35,927 nt of DNA from Acanthaster planci (Eukaryota > Echinodermata > Asteroidea > Valvatida > Acanthasteridae): NCBI RefSeq assembly GCF_001949145.1, contig NW_019091391.1, forward strand, positions 1,044,249-1,080,175, written 5' to 3'. The notes under the pieces are model-generated. The model made no database searches. It saw nothing but the letters and a program-made list of their open reading frames with translations, and was not told the DNA's origin. Positions within the stretch are counted from its first letter, which is position 1. The number at the start of each line of letters is the position of its first letter. This document shows, piece after piece, positions 1-12,000 of this stretch. A program made the translations under genes and the position numbers.

Positions 1-67
1 CTGTCATGAGCTCCGTTGAAGAAATTTTCTCCTCTGCTGCTTGCCTCAACGCCTCCTTTCTCAAAGG
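1..67 (+). CDS. HERC4: HERC-like exon (first in window, 5' border not visible)
   Basis: Read from base 3 the exon gives [19 protein letters not shown]. This matches the small-HERC segment that follows the RCC1-like domain. It ends in phase 2 at a GTAAGA donor. The left border may lie outside the window. Confidence 0.85.
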
Positions 68-3000
68 GTAAGAAAATCGGCTTTTCTGCACGTTTGTTGA
101 AAAGGCAATTTCTGTTTGGAATTGTTTTCTTCTTGGTTTTGCATGTGGGTAGAACCTCCAGAGAATGGGATTAATGTTTCATTTCTCAAAGCTTCTCTGT
201 TGTTAAAAATTATTGTGGCCTTTGGAAAACCCCAAAATTCTTTTCTAAACAGTATTTCAATGGAAATTTACTTGCTTGAGATATCATTGATGAACAGGTT
301 TCTTACGGGTGGTTCATTTTTTGGCAGGGATGGTGCGCATTTTGGCAGTAGTCGGCAGAACCACGGCGTGGACCTAGACGCTGCCAGGGAGCAGTTCAGT
401 CGACTTGCAGGCAAAGAGGCTGTTTTGAGATACGTGAGTACCCAGTCAAAATCACATCAGGGAATTGATGGTAATTTGTGTCAATATCACCTTTTGTCAC
501 TGTCACCATTGTCACCGTCATCGTTGTCATTGATGTCATTACCATCATCATCATTACTGCATATTCTATGCCAGATGTAATTGAACAAGTGTGCACTTGC
601 ACTGTGTTTCCCCAAAGAAGATGACCACTTGGTAAAATTGTTCACTCTTCATAAATGGAGCCCATTATCAATTTATGTCTCCCCATTTTCTGTTGTGTTT
701 ACAAAGAAAGTTCTGTTGGTTTACTGTACTGTGTTGGCCCTGATGATGTAATGTACGTGCAGCTATCATGATCTAACAATTACGCATTTAACAGCCAAAG
801 TGGTGTGAAAAAAAGGGGTTGGTGCTATGCGCAGTGTCTGTAATGCGATTCATTACTAAGGTGACAGTCCTGTTCATTTTTGCCCTAAATTGACCGTCCG
901 ATGTGGATTGTTTTCACCGACATGTATATTGTTTATTTGTCTCTTGCAAACTGTCGAAGTCTTTAGTTAACGCATACATTGGTGCAATAGCCACAACAGT
1001 TACGAACATTTATTGCTTAAATTCAATTAGCATTAATTATCATGAAACACTGACATGCATGCACAATAGCAGACCTTGAGACGTTTTTCACAATTTAGGT
1101 TTCCAAGTGTATCACATTTTTACAGACATAATGCATTTAAGCGTTAAATTAAAACTTACATTGAGCTGAAGATAAAACACCGCATTCACTCTTTCTACAA
1201 AGGATCCCTTACATGGCAATGTAACTCTAATGTGAAATTTAACAACAGATGTATATCAGTGACAGACGTAAAGCCGAGTCAATTCGGATTATTCACTATT
1301 TGAATATTCAAGCTTCAATTTGATCGAATATCTGAATACTCAGTTGCACCAACCGGCACATTGTTGATGCACAAACATATACAAAATCAGTTGTAATAAC
1401 ACACACAATTATACATTGTGATCAATATAATAGCTTCTCACATCTACGAGTATCTCCAGCCATGATGTAGCAAGATTTATGAGGTGAACAAGACTTCTTG
1501 CCCGGTTGAAAATGTCTATTCCTTTTAAATTGTTTAATGAATGATTAACATGTACTTTAGAAATGGTTGTAAGATTTCTGACGCTTTTCATTTGAATTTG
1601 CTAGAAAAAAGCCTCCATAGTGCAATTTTTCTCATTTGAAACAGAAGAAAATTTTCCCTTCCTTTTTCATGAATTTTACATTTCAATATTCAAATTAAAA
1701 AAATAAAATTCAAATATTCAACAATCGATCGAATATTCGGTTATTCGGATATTCGGCACAGTCCTAGACAGACACTGTTTATCCTCTTTTTTTGATACCT
1801 TCTAGAGAAGTTTCAGACTTGAAAAAAATGGTACAAAACATGAATCTTGCTAGCATTTTATCGGAAGAGAAGAAACATACAGTACTGCATATGTACATAA
1901 TTTTCACAATTTGTGTGCCACTCCAAAGTACAACTTCAAACTTGTTTACTCTGGGATTTGCTTGATATGACCACTCCCAAAGCAATACAGATTTCATCTG
2001 CATGTAAGATTTACAGATTCATTCTTTTTCCGGGGCAGTAGTGGTGGGAAAAATCTTAATATCAAGTGCACATGCCCCTTGTCCTAATACAGATAAATAC
2101 ACCCATTTTTAAAATTCTTGGTATTTAGACTTTTGTCATTTTGCTGGCCTGTGGTTGGCAAGAGTAAGACTCTGGCTAGCCTTGCATACAAAACCAAATG
2201 ACTACTTAACCAAATATGTAAAAACACTAGTTACATACTGTAATAAATAATTATGCTGAACACTATACATGTATAATCAAACAACCCATGATGGGGGAAT
2301 GGGTCTGTGTACGTTTCGTTCATTCGTTTTTAGATTTGGAAACGAATATCAAACATTCAAAACAACTTGTTTTCCATATTTCGATTCTGAAAACAAAACA
2401 TGAGGATAAAGATGCAGAAGTCATTTCTTGCTTTCTGTTGAAAACAAAAACTGAAAGTAATCTTGTTTTAAAGTTTAATCCCAGTTTTGTTCGACTGCGC
2501 ACGTAATTTCGAGGAAGTGTCTAGGACATCTCAGAACACTGCTATTGATGAAATTTCCCTTTGAGTTGCTCCTACTTTTACTATAAAAGCAACAAATTCC
2601 TTGTACTCCTCCAGTTCAGCCATGTTTGATTTGATGGCTTACAAAGATGTTTCTTACATTACACCATGAAAAATGGACCTGTTTTTCATTCTTACATATT
2701 GGAGCAATAAATTATGCTGTTGTTCGTTTTTACATTGAAAAACGAAAAAAAAATGTGGTATCATTTTTCATTTTTAAATGATAGACGAGAAAGAACTTTT
2801 TTTCCTCGTTTAATTTTTGTCTTTCAAATCAAAAAGCGAGAAACAACTCATTTCTCAAATAATTTGGTCCATGTACATGTATAGCCAGAGATTACACCTG
2901 GGACGTGGTGAGCAGGGATTGCTGGAAAGGCTTTGACTCTTTAAAACGCAAATCAAACAAACTACTCTACATATTGAGCGGGAATTATTCCTATTTTGAC

Positions 3001-6000
3001 ACTGATGATGCGAAATGTGCTTTCTACAAACATAGAGCCCCCCATACAAAACAGCAGTCCATATTTGTAGACAGAAGCTGGATCTGAAGTCCACATGTTG
3101 GACTTGAAAAAGGACCAGACTGTTATGCTGAGGCAGTTACGTGGTGATATTATACAGCGTTATACATTGTGATATATATGCAAGTCTTTTGCTTTGAATG
3201 GAGTACCATGTCACGGGTCAGGTGATTATTTTCATGTCTCTGAAATTCAGGGCCATGTTTTTGTATTCAAAGTTTACAAGGATGGTTGCCTTAGTCTGAA
3301 AAGCTAATTTCACTAAAAGCTTCAGTGGTTGTGTTTACTCCTTTAAGAGCATACTTACACATACATACATAATTATGAAATGATTCCCAAGTGCGTTGAT
3401 TCGCGGGTGTTTGTTTCACATACCTGCGCAGAATTCTAACAATGATACATATGAGCACAATCAAAGTCAAGGCAAACAGAACCCAGGGCGCGGTGCAGTC
3501 GCAGGGGGTCAAAGGGCACTGGTTGGTTGGAGATGTGGGTGGTGTGGACAACTTGGTCTCTGTGGTAGAGGTTGTGGTCTTGGTGGTGGACGCTTGCTGT
3601 CTGATGGTGGTTTGCGAACCACGTGTTGGTGTCTCGGATTCCAACGGCACCGTCATCTCAAAACGGGTTTGCAGATGAGGCTCCATTTTGTCAGAAAGGA
3701 GGAAACAGGTAACAGTGTCTCCTGGTGCGAGACCAATAGCTCGAAACACATTGACGGGCGGTTCTGTTGTGGCATTGAAGTCAAGAAAGTCAAGTAGCTC
3801 GCCGTTAGCCTCGCAGAGGGGGGCTGTGCCGCACATAGTTACAAACTCACATGCACTCAGGTAACTGGCGTGGGCCAAGTTTGCAGGTACACGTTGCTCC
3901 TTCGTCAGCTTACACTTCAGCATTTCAGTCGGGCAGATCTCCAGCCACGTTGATGTTTCCTCCAACGTGGCCCCGTCTGTCGCCCTGGCGACACAGGTGA
4001 CGCGCCGCCTGCTGGGCACCTCCTCACGTCCAGCCTCGGTGCTCATCTTGAGCGAGTGGTGGGTGGCGTTGAAGCACTCCTCAAAACCGCGGAATTCAGG
4101 GGGTAGGTTCACCCAGCCAAGTCGAACTTCACACTCATCTCTTTGGCATGTATGTACACATTCTATGTGTGTTCTTTGGCCGGTGTGAAGTTTGACAACA
4201 CTCGGAATTTCCAGTTTTCCCCAGGCCAGGTGGCTCACGAGGAGACTCCACCACAAGAGCACCAGGGCACGCATTGTGAAATTGGAAACCATTTTCTGCG
4301 GCAAGTTTAAAACTGTGTCAATTAAATAAAAAAGTTCAAAGAAGAGCATTTACTTTCTAGTTGCAGAGAGGGACTCAAATCTCCAACCTTCACTCTACTC
4401 GTACAGTCGCAACTCATAAAGTGTGCCAACATGGACCAGTGGTGTAAACTGCACTTGTGCTTTAAGAACTGGGGTTATGAAGTTATGAAATTAGTTCAAG
4501 GGTAAAACCGCAGTAGCTGAAGGCTGAAGGTCAAAAATGGGAAAACGCCAGGGAGAGATCTCTTCTTATTGTGCAATAACTTGTTGCCAAAGTGTTGTGG
4601 TGTAAAATGCAAAGAAGCGTGGACAGGGATACAATAGTGGGCTGTATTCATTCAATAAGGAAATGAGCCATATTTAGCACTTCTAAGCCCTTGTATGGTA
4701 CCGTACGTATACATGTACACAAGGTCAGCGTCTTTACAAAGTTACTGCACCCTGAGGATAATGTGGCTTTTTGAAGGGGAGAGTGGTGCCATGAAATTTG
4801 TTTTTAGACAATTTGCCGTATTTATTCACTCACGAGTGAGTACAAAAGAAAAATCAAGTGTGTAGTGCCTGAGATAAAAAAAAAGGTTACAACAGTTAAA
4901 GACTGCATTCAGCCGGGAGCGGATGGTGTTCATGCTCCGTAGAAGTCACTTCTCAATACATTGCACAAGTGACAATGCCAGCGTCATACCCCAACCAGGG
5001 CAGTGGTACCAGCTTTACTTGTGTCAGCTAGCCTTCCAACTGTAGTTAGCAATTAATGAGTACTTGTAGACGGCAATGTTAAACATTGCAGTGGAGAAAA
5101 GCAAAATTAGCCAAAATAAACTTTCTAAGATGTCAGAGAAACACATAAAATCAACCCATTATTACTCATCTGTATCTGTCCAAAACTGATCATCACCCCC
5201 AAGGTACATGTACATGAAACACTTTCCTTCCCACCGCCCCAAAACAGAGCCATTTTGAGGGCACCGTTTGCCTTTAGTTTCACGGACATGCAAGAACGAT
5301 ATCTGACCCCAGTGTTGGCTCTTACCTTCTTTTTTTTGTCGTGGGCCACAAAATGGTCTGTCATCAGAGATATTACTGGACTTCAGCAATATATGGGAGG
5401 GCCATGCAACCACACCAATCCAAATGTGGTGCTTGTCCCAGCCGAAGTTGGAACCACCCGAAGTGGAGTTTGGACCATTGTCACACTTGAGGCAAAGGGT
5501 TGCACAATACCGGTACATGAAGTCAGGAATTTGCACTGTATGTGACTCATTGTAAAACGATGCGTAATGCCCATGTTTGGTGGTACGGTGTGTTTTGTGT
5601 ACACATGTATAGACTTCGCACTTTTTAAATTTGATGTAAACGGTCAATTGTTCATGTGCATGTACATGTAAGTTTAAATACAAGAACAAGTGTGGATACA
5701 TGTGCTGTACATGTACATATCTTGTCTATCCGTTGTTCAACAAGTTATTCTGTGCATCGTTAAAGCCCCCCAATGTATCCGATATTTTGCCTGTCGCATG
5801 TCATACAGTACGTGTACATTTCTCACGAGTGATTAGTGCTAAATTGGCATTTGGTCTTTGAAACAAAGGGGAAGAAGAACTTCACATTTCATCAAATGGG
5901 GCACCCAGTAAAGTAGGGAGAGAAATACCGCTACGCTGTATTGATAAGAAATAACAACGACATGTACTTCTAGACAAAAGCATAATGCTTTTAATACGAA

Positions 6001-9000
6001 CTTGTTGATATTATAACAGATATTGCCGGCACTCTACTATTCCTATTGATATCAATATACATGTATTTAAGCTGCAGTCTCTCAGACAAAATGTTTACTC
6101 CAACTTATGAAACGCTGAATGAAAACTTGACTAAATATGACAAGATGGAGAGATTTATAAAGTGATATGTGAACTTCAGACTCCAACAATTCGAGTGACT
6201 TAACTACAACTCTGACGGCATGTGAGCCTAGAAGTTCCAGCTACGGGGTGGAAGTCGACTACTTCGTAACCACACAATTGGACGAAATAAACCAAGCCTT
6301 GAACTTACAAACTGTGTGTAGCTGAATCATGAGGCAACTTTGTGAGGCAAATTTGGACATGTAAGCGTTGTGCATCTGAACATGCTCGTTTTTAACAGTT
6401 CGGCTGTCAGCAGTGAATTTACCAAACTCAAGCGGTGGACAATGGGCAAACATTACCCAAATTAATGTACATCCATTGTAATGGTAATATTCTGCCTGTG
6501 CTTTAAAGGAATGATATAATGACTTTTTCTTGTAATCACTTTTCGTGCATGTTCGTGCATGTTCAAACCCCTCTTCAGTGTATAAACTCTGTGTGGAATC
6601 TGTCCGGAGTTACGTCAACTGTAAAGTTAATGTTTTACCAGACAAGTGACTGCTTTGTCATTGTGATGTACAAATGTAAATTCCGGAAGGCACTCTTCAG
6701 TTTACATGTTTTAATGCTTAAATTTTGTACCCCAAAATTTGCTCTTTAAACTACATCTGAGAAACGGTTGTTGGCTGGCATGTATACCTATTCAACCGTA
6801 AATTGCTGAAGGAAATGGCGATCTTTTATAATGATACTTTGTAAAATAAATTTATGCACAAATTAGTGCAGTTGCGTGGGATTACATCACAGTTTAAGAT
6901 TTGCATATTCAAATAGGCTTATTTACAATTAGCATGAAATCAAAAAGGCTTCTAACAAAATGATTCGAATCATTGTAGCAGAATTACGTCAGCAAAAAAT
7001 GGGCAAGGAGTGATCAATTACAATGGTTGCGGTTGTGACTTTTTGATGCATTCGTCACGTATGATTACAAATGCTGCAACTGCAATTGGAAAGATGGCCA
7101 ATAAGGTTAAGAAGCAGAGAGGCCATTTATCGTTGCATGTGGGTGTATCCTTACAGTTGTCAGGCGAGTCCGGTGGTTGTGGTGATGGTTCGGCAGGTGG
7201 TGTTACCGGTTCCGCTGTAGAGGCAGCAGATGTTGTCAGGGTGGACGGCAGGGGAATGACGACCCTCGTCTGCAGATGCGCTGGCAAGGTGTTGGAGTAG
7301 AGATAACACAGCACGTTGTCGGCGCCTAGCGGGCCATTTTCACAGTATTTTGTCGTGCACCAGTCCCCCTTTTTGGTCAAGCCAGGAAAGTCCAGTAATC
7401 TATTTGCTAATTTGCATCGAAGCACTGTGAAGCAGCTTGGAATGTACCTGCACATTAGTTCAAATTTGCAACCTTCCACAGATTCCTGTATGTCGCACTC
7501 AAGTTCTTCTTTTGGGCAGCTGACGAACACAGTTGAAGCCTCGTCAATTCTGTTTCCGTTCATGCCCCTGGCGTTACAAGTGAAAGTCCTTGTGAATTCC
7601 TCGACAGCTCATACCTCCATGGTGAGGAAGCGGCCAGTGGTGTTGTGGGCCTCAGTGTAGTTGACATGCTCAGTTGGTGGTTGATTCCAGCGCAGGCAGA
7701 CGTCGTCAGCGTCATCCTGGGTGTACGCACAGGTCACACGTATAGTCTCACCGACCGGGAGTGTCACCTTGTTAGGGGCTGTAAGGTTCCCTTCAGCCAG
7801 ACAGGAGAGGCCCAGGACCAGGATCCCGATGAATTGGAATGAGCATTCAGCCATTGCGGAAAGGAATCCTGAACCAGTCATGCACCAGTCCTAATCGTGG
7901 CAATCTGACCATGTAATACTCAAAGAGCACCGACGAAATGATTATCAGTGTTGGGCAGAACAGTTCTTGACTACGAGGAAATGGATTTTTCCCTCGTTCA
8001 ACCAACAAGTGTTTGAACAAACTTCACCGGTGTCGATCCCCAGCCTTTGTTGTTTATGCGTACAGTGTACGGTACATTTATACACAGGAAGCAGATTTTT
8101 TTGTGGTGGTACAGTATACATGTACAAAAACATTTCATCAGCACAATAGAGCCCTGAGCACGACCGCAAATTTAAGGGGCACAATAGACCAGGTTATTAC
8201 CTTGGCAACCACGCATTGCCTTTTGTACCGCTGGTCTGCAACTGATACTTTGGCATTTAATTGGTCGTTGCCATCACATCACCGTACACCTACATGTACA
8301 CGTACATATATTTTAGAAGTGACTTGTGTAACTGGCTAGTCAGATGTTTCAGTTAACTGATCTTATTGGAGATGCTACCTGTTTCAAAAATGCCTGAAGC
8401 AAGTTTATTGCTATTTTCAATGTGACTGATTTGCCCAAACAGCTTTAGCTGGCAGTAACAATATGTTTATCATTCTCAGCATAACACCCACTATTCTGCC
8501 ACTTCTAATTACTGGTATTATTATTGATCTTAGTCATCAGACAGTAACATTATGTTAATTGATATTTAGACTGCCCTTGGCTAAGAATCTGCCGCTGCCA
8601 CTGCAGTGCCAGCATCTGGCATATGCAGCGAGGTATTAGACGGAGAGAACCCCCCCTGCTTTGTGTTGGTCATTGTCTCGCAGGAATCTGGGGAATTCCT
8701 CTCAGACATCTTGGGGGGTTGTGTGTTAAGTAACAGTAGTCTGGAATGTGTATAGGGATTGGACATGTTGGGGGGGTACCCCTCGGTCTCATTTCTTGCT
8801 GGGTATAGCATCTGGGGCTGATTTATGGAAGGATGGGTGCAGTGAAGATCATAGCGAGACGGCATTGACACCTGCTGTGATAATGAGGGCGGAGGGCTAT
8901 TCACATTACTTCCATTGCGCTTTATCTTCTAGGTGATCCTAAATGGATTCAAAAACTTGGATGAAAATACTGTGACCATTTTGCCGTTGTCAATAAGTAG

Positions 9001-12000
9001 GCACCTTTATGGAGCTGAAACTTACAGGTGACTTTTATGGTGTCTGTCTTGATATTCTGCCTTCAAACCAGCATTTCCTGAGCAAAAATGAATATACTGT
9101 ATTATCCAGCCTGTGCATGCACTGCCTCTCTGATAACCAACACAGACCTTATCTAACACCCTAGGGTTATAGGGGCGCACAGGCTCTAGGACAAGACATT
9201 ATATGGAGTCATATGGAAAATGAGCCTAACTTTGGACTGAAAAGGGCTGACAGTAACCCCTTCTGGTGGAATCTCGAGTGAAATGTCAATTAAATGGAGT
9301 GAAAAAAATTTCAGTATAATTCATCCAGTTCGTAAGTTCAATCTCCATGATTGGAGGATCTGAAATTTAACTGGAGTAGGCGCCTACCATGGTGAAAGGA
9401 CACATGGGCCTACAATGAATTTTCACTTTTTGGAATTTAGTGATGCATATAACTACAAACACACAACAGGGAGAATGCATTCCTGCAAGGTCTCACCTTT
9501 TCAGCTTTCATCCTTGACAAAGTTGCATCTTCTACCCCTCTCCCACTCAAAAATCTGGACATGTTTTCCGTGGATTTATCCAAAGTTGAAGCCATGACTG
9601 CGGTTGATAGTTGGGACGAGTGATTGCAATGTGCGGCTATCGAAGCACGTGACTCGAATGTAGGCATGTGTTGTGGTGGGTATGCCACTCACTCTGGCAA
9701 TGCAACACGCAGATAACTATGTCGTATGTACGAAATAGTATTCCGTACATACGAAATAGTAATTCGTACGTATGAAATAGTACATCATACGTACTGTACG
9801 AAACAGTAATCCGTACGTACAAAATAGTAATCCGTATGTATGAAATAGTAATCCGTACATACAAAATAGTAAATCGTACGTACGAAATAGTAAATCGAAA
9901 TAGTAATCCGTGTTCAAAAGCCTTTAGAAAGATCAAACTAACACCTGCTATCAATTGTTGTATTTTATTCCCAGTATTCAACTCTTGGCAGTCTCACATT
10001 AAGCTACAGGGTAGATAAGACACATGTGTGTATACTGTTAGGTATCTACTGTATATTATTAACTAGATAATGTTTTGAGTAAATAATTGTAATTTGAACT
10101 TTGCCATAATGGAAACTCTTAAAAGAAACTTGCTGTATGGTATTTTTTCATGGGCTTTCAGTTAACTGGCAACTATAGTTAGGTTGGAGTCAATTCGAAT
10201 AATTGACTATTCAATTATTTAACCTTTGATTCAATCGAATAGCCAAATATTTGGTCGTACCGGCTGGAAGATTGTTGATGAACAAACTATACAAAATCAG
10301 TGGCAATAATGGACACAATTGTACATATTAAATAGCCACGAGTTTGCAAAGATTTAGCACAAAAAAAAAAAGGAATCTCTGACCACTTACAATTTCGTCT
10401 GATGCAGCCATCTTCTTGTTCGCTTAAGATAAATAAAATAAATAAATTTATAAATAGGTGCATCCCTGTACTTGTCCATGAGCCTTGAAATACTGATTTA
10501 TGAATTCTGAGTACTGTTAAAAATACTGTTGCAGTGAATTGCTTTTTTGCAAGAACCACTTTGGAAAGACAATCCAGGCTTTTTTTTTATTAGGATCCTG
10601 TATTTTGGACGTGTTTACCTTAAGGCCCAGTAAAAAATAAATGTTTAACATCTTGGTTTGTAAAAAGGTAGGAGGTGGGGCATTTTTTTGAAGGTGGCAC
10701 TGATAATTAACATTACAGTGAGTGGATAATATTAATTTACCGGTGCGTGTATTTAATTAAACCGGATTATTGCATAGATTTACCGTTAAAAAACAAGCTT
10801 GTGATGAGTAAAAAAATTGTGACTATCTATAAATATTCAACTTTGTCACAAGTTGCAAAACAATGCTGCTGCATCTCTGGATGTTATGCACGGCAGGAGG
10901 TCATGTCGGCTGAGCACGTAGAAAACCCTGTTTGTGATTATGAAGTGAGCACCCACACCAACACCGCAGAAATAAGCGCTATAGCTTTGTTGGATAGTTG
11001 TTGAGAACTGTCTGTACTGGTAGTCGTAGGTGGTTTGGCCGGAGAATTTGGTCCTGGAGGGGAAAAAAGGACAGGTCAGTGGGTTCTTCGGACAAGGACT
11101 GACTAGGGGTTCTGTTGTTACAGTTCATCTGAGGAGATAAAGTCACGTTTTTCTTAAACAGCAAAAGTGAATGCAAACAGTGAGTCAGGTTGGCGTAATG
11201 GTTCTTTCTTCATCTTCCACCTCTGTAGTCTCGTTGTTCGATTCCCGGCTCGGTCCTCAAGTGGATTTGGTGTTCAGTCCCTACTAGATTCCGTGGGTTT
11301 CACCCAGAGTAATCCTCTGGGGTTTTCCTCCCACCCCTGAAACTGTAACTGCTTCTCATTGTCTCCTCTCCACGGGTGTCTTCAGGCTTACGAGCTACAG
11401 TGCCTAGGGCACTCAGTTCATGAAACCTTGGTGTCATTACCAGAAATGAATATGATAATGACAATAATAAACACTTCAATATGCAGTCAAGTGTTCTGTG
11501 TAGAGACTCTGAAATTTGGTTAAGAGGTTAAATTCTACACAAAAGGAGCAATCCGGTTTGTAAGAGTGACGTCACTTCAGTTTAAACCACGCCCATGGCA
11601 CATGTACTACACATAGAGTGACTTGTACATGCACTGATTGCTGTTTACATGGAACCATGGAGCCAGAAGTCAACATACCGGTACATGTACATGTACATCT
11701 GCCTTTGTGATGCAGTCACTTTCAAACCGGATTGCGTAGTGGGCAATAAAAACATGTGTGTTGCTGTGTGCAATGTCTGGCACACAGTGGTTCTTTTTTC
11801 ATAGTTTCCATGCATCTTTAATTCATGTACACAAATGTGCATACACACTGGCTTCTGAGAATGACTTTCGTGTGCCCCGTTTTCCACATGTGCACAGTAT
11901 TCTCTGCGATTCAGTCTCTAAATTCATTTAAGAGAATGGAAAACTATGACAATCTCTACGACAAGTTATCTGTCAGATAGGCAGAGATGAATTTTCCTGC

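Noticed and set aside
3396-3797. 133-codon plus-strand Gly-rich frame
   Set aside because: It is the antisense shadow of the Thr/Ser/Pro stalk and second domain of gene A.
5162-5701. 179-codon minus-strand frame between genes A and B
   Set aside because: There is no signal peptide, domain or splice support, the composition is repeat-like, and an equally long frame overlaps it on the other strand.
7565-7608. Micro-intron removing the TGA of gene B
   Set aside because: The GTATGA donor looks good, but the nearby acceptors shift the frame and would remove a conserved Cys.
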